Below are positions 1 through 12,121 of a DNA stretch of 64,000 bases, piece after piece. Made by a program: the position numbers and the translations under genes. The stretch is taken from positions 647,054,736 through 647,118,735 of the forward strand of contig NC_053036.3 in NCBI RefSeq assembly GCF_002575655.3. Direction: 5' to 3'. Numbering within the stretch: the stretch's first letter is position 1; each line of letters opens with the position of its first letter. Source of the DNA: Aegilops tauschii subsp. strangulata (lineage: Eukaryota > Streptophyta > Magnoliopsida > Poales > Poaceae). Below the pieces are notes generated by a model. The model had not been told where the DNA came from and did no database searches. It saw only the letters and a program-made list of their open reading frames with translations.

Positions 1-53
1 CATGGTATCATCATTTCATCCACATAGCATGTGCAAGAAAGTTGAGAGGGTTA

Positions 54-129
54 CGGCAAAAACTGGATGCACTTCGTGTACAAAACGGACAATCTCTTTC
101 AAAGTATCAGGATTTCATACGGAAACTCG
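54..129 (+). other. CpG cluster of the monomer (representative copy)
   Basis: The consensus monomer has five CpG dinucleotides, all within monomer positions 65-140, here 54-129. The remaining ~260 bp have none in the consensus. The same cluster occurs in every monomer, often with one CpG altered. In a plant satellite these would be expected methylation targets; the methylation is inferred, not visible. Confidence 0.75.
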
Positions 130-163
130 TCTGTTACAAAGGGATTTCATTTTTTAAAACTTA

Positions 164-193
164 TTTGAACTCCTGACTTTTTGTGTGTTCAAA
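164..193. repeat. Inverted repeat of the monomer (representative copy)
   Basis: TTTGAAC (164-170) and GTTCAAA (187-193) are perfect 7-bp inverted arms around a 16-base loop. The element lies at monomer positions 175-204 and is retained in most monomers. It follows directly on the T-tract/A-tract junction. It could form a small hairpin or cruciform, but no function can be claimed. Confidence 0.6.
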
Positions 194-286
194 ATGCACC
201 ATTCAAAGCCACATCGTCATTTTTCAATCCTTTCTGACTTCCTTTCTTATTTTTCATGCATTTACTAATTATTTTCAGCTATAAGA

Positions 287-293
287 CCCTAAA
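287..293 (+). other. Telomere-like heptamer CCCTAAA (representative copy)
   Basis: Most monomers carry one copy of CCCTAAA, the C-strand unit of the Arabidopsis-type plant telomere repeat, at monomer positions 298-304. A second monomer class has CCATAAA instead. It occurs only once per monomer and never as a run, so it is not a telomere array and chance is the simplest explanation. Confidence 0.5.
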
Positions 294-326
294 ATTGAAA
301 AGCATTTCAAATGAACTCTGAAAAGG

Positions 327-663
327 TTGAAAGTTGGCATGGTATCATCATTTCATCCACATAGCATGTGCAAGAAAGTTGAGAGGGTTACGGCAAAAAA
401 TGGATGCACTTCGTGTACAAAATGGACAATCTCTTTCAAAGTATCAGGACTTCATACGGAAACTCGTCTGTTACAAAGGGATTTCATTTTTTTTAACTTA
501 TTTGAACTCCTGACTTTTTGTGTGTTCAAAATGCACCATTCAAAGCCACATCATCATTTTTCAATCCTTTCTGACTTCATTTGTTATTTTTCATGCATTT
601 ACTAATTATTTTGAGCTATAAGACCCTAAAATTGAAGAGCATTTCAAATGAACTCTGGAAAGG
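327..663 (+). repeat. Single monomer before the trimer block
   Basis: This monomer has AAAATGG in place of AAAACGG, an eight-T tract (TTTTTTTTAAC), GAGCTATA and CTGGAAAGG at its end. Its end matches the third monomer of the following trimers and its 5' half matches their second. It may be a crossover product at the edge of the trimer block. Confidence 0.8.
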
Positions 664-1674
664 TTGAAAGTTGGCATGGTATCATCATTTCATCCACATA
701 GCATGTGCAAGAAAGTTGAGAGGGTTACGGCAAAAACTGGATGCACTTCGTGTACAAAACGGACAATCTCTTTCAAAGTATCAGGACTTCATAGGGAAAC
801 TCGTCTGTTACAAAGGGATTTCATTTTTTTAAACTTATTTGAACTCCTGACTTTTTGTGTGTTCAAAATGCCCCATTCAAAGCCACATCGTCATTTTTCA
901 ATCCTTTCTGACTTCCTTTCTTATTTTTCATGCATTTACTAATTATTTTCAGCTATAAGACCCTAAAATTGAAAAGCATTTCAAATGAACTCTGAAATGG
1001 TTGAAAGTTGGCATGGTATCATCATTTCATCCACATAGCATGTGCAAGAAAGTTGAGAGGGTTACGGCAAAAAATGGATGCACTTCGTGTACAAAATGGA
1101 CAATCTCTTTCAAAGTATCAGGATTTCATACGGAAACTCGTCTGTTACAAAGGGATTTCATTTTTTTAAACTTATTTGAACTCCTGACTTTTTGTGTGTT
1201 CAAAATGCACCATTCAAAGCCACATCATCATTTTTCAATCCTTTCTGACTTCATTTGTTATTTTTCATGCATTTACTAATTATTTTGAGCTATAAGACCC
1301 TAAAATTGAAAAGCATTTCAAATGAACTCTGAAAAGGTTGAAACTTGGCATGGTATCATCATTTCATCCACATAGCATGTGCAAGAAAGTTGAGAGGGTT
1401 ACGGCAAAAACTGGATGCACTTCGTGTACAAAACGGACAATCTCTTTCAAAGTATCAGGACTTCATACGGAAACTCGTCTGTTACAAAGGGATTTCATTT
1501 TTTAAAACTTATTTGAACTCCTGACTTTTTGTGTGTTCAAAATGCACCATTCAAAGCCACATCATCATTTTTCAATCCTTTCTGACTTCATTTGTTATTT
1601 TTCATGCATTTACTAATTATTTTGAGCTATAAGACCCTAAAATTGAAGAGCATTTCAAATGAACTCTGGAAAGG
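664..1674 (+). repeat. Trimer HOR, copy 1
   Basis: Three monomers (664, 1001, 1338), 1011 bp. The first has CATAGGG, GCCCC and CCTTTCTT; the second has AAAAAATGG and AAAATGG; the third starts TTGAAACTTGG and has TTTTTTAAAAC. By eye it is identical to the next trimer. Confidence 0.9.
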
Positions 1675-2685
1675 TTGAAAGTTGGCATGGTATCATCATT
1701 TCATCCACATAGCATGTGCAAGAAAGTTGAGAGGGTTACGGCAAAAACTGGATGCACTTCGTGTACAAAACGGACAATCTCTTTCAAAGTATCAGGACTT
1801 CATAGGGAAACTCGTCTGTTACAAAGGGATTTCATTTTTTTAAACTTATTTGAACTCCTGACTTTTTGTGTGTTCAAAATGCCCCATTCAAAGCCACATC
1901 GTCATTTTTCAATCCTTTCTGACTTCCTTTCTTATTTTTCATGCATTTACTAATTATTTTCAGCTATAAGACCCTAAAATTGAAAAGCATTTCAAATGAA
2001 CTCTGAAATGGTTGAAAGTTGGCATGGTATCATCATTTCATCCACATAGCATGTGCAAGAAAGTTGAGAGGGTTACGGCAAAAAATGGATGCACTTCGTG
2101 TACAAAATGGACAATCTCTTTCAAAGTATCAGGATTTCATACGGAAACTCGTCTGTTACAAAGGGATTTCATTTTTTTAAACTTATTTGAACTCCTGACT
2201 TTTTGTGTGTTCAAAATGCACCATTCAAAGCCACATCATCATTTTTCAATCCTTTCTGACTTCATTTGTTATTTTTCATGCATTTACTAATTATTTTGAG
2301 CTATAAGACCCTAAAATTGAAAAGCATTTCAAATGAACTCTGAAAAGGTTGAAACTTGGCATGGTATCATCATTTCATCCACATAGCATGTGCAAGAAAG
2401 TTGAGAGGGTTACGGCAAAAACTGGATGCACTTCGTGTACAAAACGGACAATCTCTTTCAAAGTATCAGGACTTCATACGGAAACTCGTCTGTTACAAAG
2501 GGATTTCATTTTTTAAAACTTATTTGAACTCCTGACTTTTTGTGTGTTCAAAATGCACCATTCAAAGCCACATCATCATTTTTCAATCCTTTCTGACTTC
2601 ATTTGTTATTTTTCATGCATTTACTAATTATTTTGAGCTATAAGACCCTAAAATTGAAGAGCATTTCAAATGAACTCTGGAAAGG
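1675..2685 (+). repeat. Trimer HOR, copy 2
   Basis: Same monomer order as copy 1, with no difference seen, including the rare CTGAAATGG junction and TTGAAACTTGG. Copies 1 and 2 look like a recent tandem duplication of 1011 bp. Confidence 0.9.
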
Positions 2686-3696
2686 TTGAAAGTTGGCATG
2701 GTATCATCATTTCATCCACATAGCATGTGCAAGAAAGTTGAGAGGGTTACGGCAAAAACTGGATGCACTTCGTGTACAAAACGGACAATCTCTTTCAAAG
2801 TATCAGGACTTCATAGGGAAACTCGTCTGTTACAAAGGGATTTCATTTTTTTAAACTTATTTGAACTCCTGACTTTTTGTGTGTTCAAAATGCCCCATTC
2901 AAAGCCACATCGTCATTTTTCAATCCTTTCTGACTTCCTTTCTTATTTTTCATGCATTTACTAATTATTTTGAGCTATAAGACCCTAAAATTGAAAAGCA
3001 TTTCAAATGAACTCTGAAAAGGTTGAAAGTTGGCATGGTATCATCATTTCATCCACATAGCATGTGCAAGAAAGTTGAGAGGGTTACGGCAAAAAATGGA
3101 TGCACTTCGTGTACAAAATGGACAATCTCTTTCAAAGTATCAGGATTTCATACGGAAACTCGTCTGTTACAAAGGGATTTCATTTTTTTAAACTTATTTG
3201 AACTCCTGACTTTTTGTGTGTTCAAAATGCACCATTCAAAGCCACATCATCATTTTTCAATCCTTTCTGACTTCATTTTTTATTTTTCATGCATTTACTA
3301 ATTATTTTGAGCTATAAGACCCTAAAATTGAAAAGCATTTCAAATGAACTCTGAAAAGGTTGAAAGTTGGCATGGTATCATCATTTCATCCACATAGCAT
3401 GTGCAAGAAAGTTGAGAGGGTTATGGCAAAAACTGGATGCACTTCGTGTACAAAACGGACAATCTCTTTCAAAGTATCAGGACTTCATACGGAAACTCGT
3501 CTGTTGCAAAGGGATTTCATTTTTTAAAACTTATTTGAACTCCTGACTTTTTGTGTGTTCAAAATGCACCATTCAAAGCCACATCATCATTTTTCAATCC
3601 TTTCTGACTTCATTTGTTATTTTTCATGCATTTACTAATTATTTTGAGCTATAAGACCCTAAAATTGAAGAGCATTTCAAATGAACTCTGGAAAGG
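2686..3696 (+). repeat. Trimer HOR, copy 3
   Basis: Same three-monomer order, but with private marks: GAGCTATA instead of CAGCTATA in the first monomer, TTCATTTTTTATT in the second, and GTTATGG plus CTGTTGCAAAGG in the third. These are shared with copy 4 and absent from copies 1 and 2. Confidence 0.9.
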
Positions 3697-4707
3697 TTGA
3701 AAGTTGGCATGGTATCATCATTTCATCCACATAGCATGTGCAAGAAAGTTGAGAGGGTTACGGCAAAAACTGGATGCACTTCGTGTACAAAACGGACAAT
3801 CTCTTTCAAAGTATCAGGACTTCATAGGGAAACTCGTCTGTTACAAAGGGATTTCATTTTTTTAAACTTATTTGAACTCCTGACTTTTTGTGTGTTCAAA
3901 ATGCCCCATTCAAAGCCACATCGTCATTTTTCAATCCTTTCTGACTTCCTTTCTTATTTTTCATGCATTTACTAATTATTTTGAGCTATAAGACCCTAAA
4001 ATTGAAAAGCATTTCAAATGAACTCTGAAAAGGTTGAAAGTTGGCATGGTATCATCATTTCATCCACATAGCATGTGCAAGAAAGTTGAGAGGGTTACGG
4101 CAAAAAATGGATGCACTTCGTGTACAAAATGGACAATCTCTTTCAAAGTATCAGGATTTCATACGGAAACTCGTCTGTTACAAAGGGATTTCATTTTTTT
4201 AAACTTATTTGAACTCCTGACTTTTTGTGTGTTCAAAATGCACCATTCAAAGCCACATCATCATTTTTCAATCCTTTCTGACTTCATTTTTTATTTTTCA
4301 TGCATTTACTAATTATTTTGAGCTATAAGACCCTAAAATTGAAAAGCATTTCAAATGAACTCTGAAAAGGTTGAAAGTTGGCATGGTATCATCATTTCAT
4401 CCACATAGCATGTGCAAGAAAGTTGAGAGGGTTATGGCAAAAACTGGATGCACTTCGTGTACAAAACGGACAATCTCTTTCAAAGTATCAGGACTTCATA
4501 CGGAAACTCGTCTGTTGCAAAGGGATTTCATTTTTTAAAACTTATTTGAACTCCTGACTTTTTGTGTGTTCAAAATGCACCATTCAAAGCCACATCATCA
4601 TTTTTCAATCCTTTCTGACTTCATTTGTTATTTTTCATGCATTTACTAATTATTTTGAGCTATAAGACCCTAAAATTGAAGAGCATTTCAAATGAACTCT
4701 GGAAAGG
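3697..4707 (+). repeat. Trimer HOR, copy 4
   Basis: This copy looks identical to copy 3, including the GTTATGG and CTGTTGCAAAGG marks. The four trimers therefore form two near-identical pairs, which implies a duplication of each of two already diverged trimers. Confidence 0.9.
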
Positions 4708-6392
4708 TTGAAAGTTGGCATGGTATCATCATTTCATCCACATAGCATGTGCAAGAAAGTTGAGAGGGTTACGGCAAAAACTGGATGCACTTCGTGTACA
4801 AAACGGACAATCTCTTTCAAAGTATCAGGACTTCATAGGGAAACTCGTCTGTTACAAAGGGATTTCATTTTTTAAAACTTATTTGAACTCCTGACTTTTT
4901 GTGTGTTCAAAATGCACCATTCAAAGCCACATCATCATTTTTCAATCCTTTCTGACTTCATTTGTTATTTTTCATGCATTTACTAATTATTTTGAGCTAT
5001 GAGACCCTAAAATTGAAAAGCATTTCAAATGAACTCTGAAAAGGTTGAAAGTTGGCATGGTATCATCATTTCATCCACATAGCATGTGCAAGAAAGTTAA
5101 GAGGGTTACGGCAAAAACTGGATGTACTTCGTGTACAAAACGGACAATCTCTTTCAAAGTATCAGGATTTCATACGGAAACTCGTCTGTTACAAAGGGAT
5201 TTCATTTTTAAAAACTTATTTGAACTCCTGACTTTTTGTGTGTTCAAAATGCACCATTCAAAGCCACATCATCATTTTTCAATCCTTTCTGACTTCATTT
5301 GTTATTTTTCATGCATTTACTAATTATTTTCAGCTATAAGACCCTAAAATTGAAAAGCATTTCAAATGAACTCTGAAAAGGTTGAAAGTTAGCATGGTAT
5401 CATCATTTCATCCACATAGCATGTGCAAGAAAGTTGAGAGGGTTACGGCAAAAACTGGATGCACTTCGTGTACAAAACGGACAATCTCTTTCAAAGTATC
5501 AGGACTTCATACGGAAACTCGTCTGTTACAAAGGGATTTCATTTTTAAAAACTAATTTGAACTCCTGACTTTTTGTGTGTTCAAAATGCACCATTCAAAG
5601 CCACATCATCATTTTTCAATCCTTTCTGACTTCATTTGTTATTTTTCATGCATTTACTAATTATTTTCAGCAATAAGACCCTAAAATTGAAGAGCATTTC
5701 AAATGAACTCTGAAAAGGTTGAAAGTTAGCATGGTATCATCATTTCATCCACATAGGATGTGCAAGAAAGTTGAGAGGGTTACGGCAAAAACTGGATGCA
5801 CTTCGTGTACAAAACGGACAATCTCTTTCAAAGTATCAGGACTTCATACGGAAACTCGTCTGTTACAAAGGGATTTCATTTTTTAAAACTTATTTGAACT
5901 CCTGACTTTTTGTGTGTTCAAAATGCACCATTCAAAGCCACATCATCATTTTTCAATTCTTTCTGACTTCATTTGTTATTTTTCATGCATTTACTAATTA
6001 TTTTGAGCTATAAGACCCTAAAATTGAAGAGCATTTCAAATGAACTCTGAAAAGGTTGAAAGTTGGCATGGTATCATCATTTCATCCACATAGGATGTGC
6101 AAGAAAGTTGAGAGGGTTACGGCAAAAACTGGATGCACTTCGTGTACAAAACGGACAATCTCTTTCAAAGCATCAGGATTTCATACGGAAACTCGTCTGT
6201 TACAAAGGGATTTCATTTTTTAAAACTTATTTGAACTCCTGACTTTTTGTGTGTTCAAAATGCACCATTCAAAGCCACATCATCATTTTTCAATCCTTTC
6301 TGACTTCATTTGTTATTTTTCATGCATTTACTAATTATTTTGAGCTATAAGACCCTAAAATTGAAGAGCATTTCAAATGAACTCTGGAAAGG
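4708..6392 (+). repeat. Pentamer HOR, copy 1
   Basis: Five monomers (4708, 5045, 5382, 5719, 6056), 1685 bp. Diagnostic marks are GCTATGAGACC in the first, GTTAAGAGG with GATGTACTTCG in the second, CAGCAATAAG in the third, AGGATGTGC in the fourth and AAAGCATCAGG in the fifth. Confidence 0.88.
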
Positions 6393-8077
6393 TTGAAAGT
6401 TGGCATGGTATCATCATTTCATCCACATAGCATGTGCAAGAAAGTTGAGAGGGTTACGGCAAAAACTGGATGCACTTCGTGTACAAAACGGACAATCTCT
6501 TTCAAAGTATCAGGACTTCATAGGGAAACTCGTCTGTTACAAAGGGATTTCATTTTTTAAAACTTATTTGAACTCCTGACTTTTTGTGTGTTCAAAATGC
6601 ACCATTCAAAGCCACATCATCATTTTTCAATCCTTTCTGACTTCATTTGTTATTTTTCATGCATTTACTAATTATTTTGAGCTATGAGACCCTAAAATTG
6701 AAAAGCATTTCAAATGAACTCTGAAAAGGTTGAAAGTTGGCATGGTATCATCATTTCATCCACATAGCATGTGCAAGAAAGTTAAGAGGGTTACGGCAAA
6801 AACTGGATGTACTTCGTGTACAAAACGGACAATCTCTTTCAAAGTATCAGGATTTCATACGGAAACTCGTCTGTTACAAAGGGATTTCATTTTTAAAAAC
6901 TTATTTGAACTCCTGACTTTTTGTGTGTTCAAAATGCACCATTCAAAGCCACATCATCATTTTTCAATCCTTTCTGACTTCATTTGTTATTTTTCATGCA
7001 TTTACTAATTATTTTCAGCTATAAGACCCTAAAATTGAAAAGCATTTCAAATGAACTCTGAAAAGGTTGAAAGTTAGCATGGTATCATCATTTCATCCAC
7101 ATAGCATGTGCAAGAAAGTTGAGAGGGTTACGGCAAAAACTGGATGCACTTCGTGTACAAAACGGACAATCTCTTTCAAAGTATCAGGACTTCATACAGA
7201 AACTCGTCTGTTACAAAGGGATTTCATTTTTAAAAACTAATTTGAACTCCTGACTTTTTGTGTGTTCAAAATGCACCATTCAAAGCCACATCATCATTTT
7301 TCAATCCTTTCTGACTTCATTTGTTATTTTTCATGCATTTACTAATTATTTTCAGCAATAAGACCCTAAAATTGAAGAGCATTTCAAATGAACTCTGAAA
7401 AGGTTGAAAGTTAGCATGGTATCATCATTTCATCCACATAGGATGTGCAAGAAAGTTGAGAGGGTTACGGCAAAAACTGGATGCACTTCGTGTACAAAAC
7501 GGACAATCTCTTTCAAAGTATCAGGACTTCATACGGAAACTCGTCTGTTACAAAGGGATTTCATTTTTTAAAACTTATTTGAACTCCTGACTTTTTGTGT
7601 GTTCAAAATGCACCATTCAAAGCCACATCATCATTTTTCAATCCTTTCTGACTTCATTTGTTATTTTTCATGCATTTACTAATTATTTTGAGCTATAAGA
7701 CCCTAAAATTGAAGAGCATTTCAAATGAACTCTGAAAAGGTTGAAAGTTGGCATGGTATCATCATTTCATCCACATAGGATGTGCAAGAAAGTTGAGAGG
7801 GTTACGGCAAAAACTGGATGCACTTCGTGTACAAAACGGACAATCTCTTTCAAAGCATCAGGATTTCATACGGAAACTCGTCTGTTACAAAGGGATTTCA
7901 TTTTTTAAAACTTATTTGAACTCCTGACTTTTTGTGTGTTCAAAATGCACCATTCAAAGCCACATCATCATTTTTCAATCCTTTCTGACTTCATTTGTTA
8001 TTTTTCATGCATTTACTAATTATTTTGAGCTATGAGACCCTAAAATTGAAAAGCATTTCAAATGAACTCTGAAAAGG
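6393..8077 (+). repeat. Pentamer HOR, copy 2
   Basis: Same five-monomer order as 4708-6392. Up to about 8030 I see only two differences (CATACAGA at 7194-7201, and a CAATCC/CAATTC difference in the fourth monomer). The last ~45 bp switch to GCTATGAGACC and GAAAAGC, so the junction to the hexamer block lies there. Confidence 0.87.
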
Positions 8078-10099
8078 TTGAAAGTTGGCATGGTATCATC
8101 ATTTCATCCACATAGGATGTGCAAGAATGTTGAGAGGGTTACGGCAAAAACTGGATGCACTTCGTGTACAAAACGGACAATCTCTTTCAAAGTATCAGGA
8201 TTTCATACGGAAACTCGTCTGTTACAAAGGGATTTCATTTTTAAAAACTTATTTGAACTCCTGACTTTTTGTGTGTTCAAAATGCACCATTCAAAGCCAC
8301 ATCATCATTTTTCAATCCTTTCTGACTTCATTTGTTATTTTTCATGCATTTACTAATTATTTTCAGCTATAAGACCATAAAATTGAAAAGCATTTCAAAT
8401 GAACTCTGAAAAGGTTGAAAGTTAGCATGGTATCATCATTTCATCCACATAGCATGTGCAAGAAAGTTGAGAGGGTTACGGCAAAAACTGGATGCACTTC
8501 GTGTACAAAACGGACAATCTCTTTCAAAGTATCAGGACTTCATACGGAAACTCGTCTGTTACAAAGGGATTTCATTTTTAAAAACTTATTTGAACTCCTG
8601 ACTTTTTGTGTGTTCAAAATGCACCATTCAAAGCCACATCATCATTTTTCAATCCTTTCTGACTTCATTTGTTATTTTTCATGCATTCACTAATTATTTT
8701 CAGCAATAAGACCCTAAAATTGAAGAGCATTTCAAATGAACTCTGAAAAGGTTGAAAGTTAGCATGGTATCATCATTTCATCCACATAGGATGTGCAAGA
8801 AAGTTGAGAGGGTTACGGCAAAAACTGGATGCACTTCGTGTACAAAAAGGACAATCTCTTTCAAAGTATCAGGACTTCATACGGAAACTCGTCTGTTACA
8901 AAGGGATTTCATTTTTTTAAACTTATTTGAACTCCTGACTTTTTGTGTGTTCAAAATGCACCATTCAAAGCCACATCATCATTTTTCAATCCTTTCTGAC
9001 TTCATTTGTTATTTTTCATGCATTTACTAATTATTTTGAGCTATAAGACCCTAAAATTGAAGAGCATTTCAAATGAACTCTGAAAAGGTTGAAAGTTGGC
9101 ATGGTATCATCATTTCATCCACATAGGATGTGCAAGAAAGTTGAGAGGGTTACGGCAAAAACTGGATGCACTTCGTGTACAAAACAGACAATCTCTTTCA
9201 AAGCATCAGGATTTCATACGGAAACTCGTCTGTTACAAAGGGATTTCATTTTTTAAAACTTATTTGAACTCCTGACTTTTTGTGTCTTCAAAATGCACCA
9301 TTCAAAGCCACATCATCATTTTTCAATCCTTTCTGACTTCATTTGTTATTTTTCATGCATTTACTAATTATTTTGAGCTATGAGACCCTAAAATTGAAAA
9401 GCATTTGAAATGAACTCTGAAAAGGTTGAAAGTTGGCATGGTATCATCATTTCATCCACATAGCATGTGCAAGAAAGTTGAGAGGGTTACGGCAAAAACT
9501 GGATGCACTTCGTGTACAAAACGGACAATCTCTTTCAAAGTATCAGGATTTCATACGGAAACTCGTCTGTTACAAAGGGATTTCATTTTTTTAAACTTAT
9601 TTGAACTCCTGACTTTTTGTGTGTTCAAAATGCACCATTCAAAGCCACATCATCATTTTTCAATCCTTTCTGACATCATTTGTTATTTTTCATGCATTTA
9701 CTAATTATTTTGAGTTATAAGACCATAAAATTGAAAAGCATTTCAAATGAACTCTGAAAAGGTTGGAAGTTGGCATGGTATCATCATTTCATCCACATAG
9801 GAAGTGCAAGAAAGTTGACAGGGTTACAGCAAAAACTGGATGCACTTCGTGTACAAAACGGACAATCTCTTTCAATGTATCAGGATTTCATACGGAAACT
9901 TGTCTGTTACAAAGGGATTTCATTTTTTTAAACTTATTTGAACTCCTGACTTTTTGTGTGTTCAAAATGCACCATTCAAAGCCACATCATCATTTTTCAA
10001 TCCTTTCTGACTTCATTTGTTATTTTTCATGCATTTACTAATTATTTTGAGCTATGAGACCCTAAAATTGAAAAGCATTTCAAATGAACTCTGAAAAGG
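8078..10099 (+). repeat. Hexamer HOR, copy 1
   Basis: Six monomers (8078, 8415, 8752, 9089, 9426, 9763), 2022 bp. The most distinctive are the fourth (TTTGTGTCTTC), the fifth (GACATCATTT, GAGTTATAAG) and the sixth (TTGGAAGTTGG, AGGAAGTGC, GTTGACAGG, TTACAGC, ACTTGTCTG). The first monomer begins with AGGATGTGCAAGAATG, which copy 2 does not share. Confidence 0.87.
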
Positions 10100-12121
10100 T
10101 TGAAAGTTGGCATGGTATCATCATTTCATCCACATAGCATGTGCAAGAAAGTTTAGAGGGTTACGGCAAAAACTGGATGCACTTCGTGTACAAAACGGAC
10201 AATCTCTTTCAAAGTATCAGGATTTCATACGGAAACTCGTCTGTTACAAAGGGATTTCATTTTTAAAAACTTATTTGAACTCCTGACTTTTTGTGTGTTC
10301 AAAATGCACCATTCAAAGCCACATCATCATTTTTCAATCCTTTCTGACTTCATTTGTTATTTTTCATGCATTTACTAATTATTTTCAGCTATAAGACCAT
10401 AAAATTGAAAAGCATTTCAAATGAACTCTGAAAAGGTTGAAAGTTAGCATGGTATCATCATTTCATCCACATAGCATGTGCAAGAAAGTAGAGAGGGTTA
10501 CGGCAAAAACTGGATGCACTTCGTGTACAAAACGGACAATCTCTTTCAAAGTATCAGGACTTCATACGGAAACTCGTCTGTTACAAAGGGATTTCATTTT
10601 TAAAAACTTATTTGAACTCCTGACTTTTTGTGTGTTCAAAATGCACCATTCAAAGCCACATCATCATTTTTCAATCCTTTCTGACTTCATTTGTTATTTT
10701 TCATGCATTTACTAATTATTTTCAGCAATAAGACCCTAAAATTGAAGAGCATTTCAAATGAACTCTGAAAAGGTTGAAAGTTAGCATGGTATCATCATTT
10801 CATCCACATAGGATGTGCAAGAAAGTTGAGAGGGTTACGGCAAAAACTGGATGCACTTCGTGTACAAAACGGACAATCTCTTTCAAAGTATCAGGACTTC
10901 ATACGGAAACTCGTCTGTTACAAAGGGATTTCATTTTTTTAAACTTATTTGAACTCCTGACTTTTTGTGTGTTCAAAATGCACCATTCAAAGCCACATCA
11001 TCATTTTTCAATCCTTTCTGACTTCATTTGTTATTTTTCATGCATTTACTAATTATTTTGAGCTATAAGACCCTAAAATTGAAGAGCATTTCAAATGAAC
11101 TCTGAAAAGGTTGAAAGTTGGCATGGTATCATCATTTCATCCACATAGGATGTGCAAGAAAGTTGAGAGGGTTACGGCAAAAACTGGATGCACTTCGTGT
11201 ACAAAACGGACAATCTATTTCAAAGCATCAGGATTTCATACGGAAACTCGTCTGTTACAAAGGGATTTCATTTTTTAAAACTTATTTGAACTCCTGACTT
11301 TTTGTGTCTTCAAAATGCACCATTCAAAGCCACATCATCATTTTTCAATCCTTTCTGACTTTATTTGTTATTTTTCATGCATTTACTAATTATTTTGAGC
11401 TATGAGACCCTAAAATTGAAAAGCATTTCAAATGAACTCTGAAAAGGTTGAAAGTTGGCATGGTATCATCATTTCATCCACATAGCATGTGCAAGAAAGT
11501 TGAGAGGGTTACGGCAAAAACTGGATGCACTTCGTGTACAAAACGGACAATATCTTTCAAAGTATCAGGATTTCATACGGAAACTCGTCTGTTACAAAGG
11601 GATTTCATTTTTTAAAACTTATTTGAACTCCTGACTTTTTGTGTGTTCAAAATGCACCATTCAAAGCCACATCATCATTTTTCAATCCTTTCTGACATCA
11701 TTTGTTATTTTTCATGCATTTACTAATTATTTTGAGTTATAAGACCATAAAATTGAAAAGCATTTCAAATGAACTCTGAAAAGGTTGGAAGTTGGCATGG
11801 TATCATCATTTCATCCACATAGGAAGTGCAAGAAAGTTGACAGGGTTACAGCAAAAACTGGATGCACTTCGTGTACAAAACGGACAATCTCTTTCAATGT
11901 ATCAGGATTTCATACGGAAACTTGTCTGTTACAAAGGGATTTCATTTTTTTAAACTTATTTGAACTCCTGACTTTTTGTGTGTTCAAAATGCACCATTCA
12001 AAGCCACATCATCATTTTTCAATCCTTTCTGACTTCATTTGTTATTTTTCATGCATTTACTAATTATTTTGAGCTATGAGACCCTAAAATTGAAAAGCAT
12101 TTCAAATGAACTCTGAAAAGG
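10100..12121 (+). repeat. Hexamer HOR, copy 2
   Basis: Same six-monomer order with about ten point differences seen by eye, for example AAAGTAGAG at 10437, CAATCTATTTC at 11111 and ATATCTTTC at 11448. The sixth monomer (11785) appears identical to 9763. The first monomer carries GTTTAGAGG, which also marks heptamer type A. Confidence 0.87.

Larger units (their letters stand above)
1..326 (+). repeat. Clipped first monomer
   Basis: This is a 337-bp monomer lacking its first 11 bases because the window begins inside it. It has TTTTTTAAAAC at the T-tract, CATCGTC, a CCTTTCTT variant and CAGCTATA near the end. It combines marks that are split between the other monomers of the following trimers. 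Confidence 0.9.

Noticed and set aside
74..91. CENP-B-box-like motif (TTCG followed by CGGA)
   Set aside because: The two half-motifs are separated by nine bases instead of the seven of the mammalian CENP-B box, and the internal A and final G do not match. There is no basis to call a centromere protein site.
18..250. A half-length (about 168-bp) ancestral monomer inside the 337-bp unit
   Set aside because: The only similarity I noticed is ATCATCATTT near monomer positions 18 and 224, an offset of 206 rather than 168, and it does not extend. I see no dimer structure.
287..293. Interstitial telomere repeat
   Set aside because: Only one heptamer per monomer is present, never two in a row, so this is not a telomere array.
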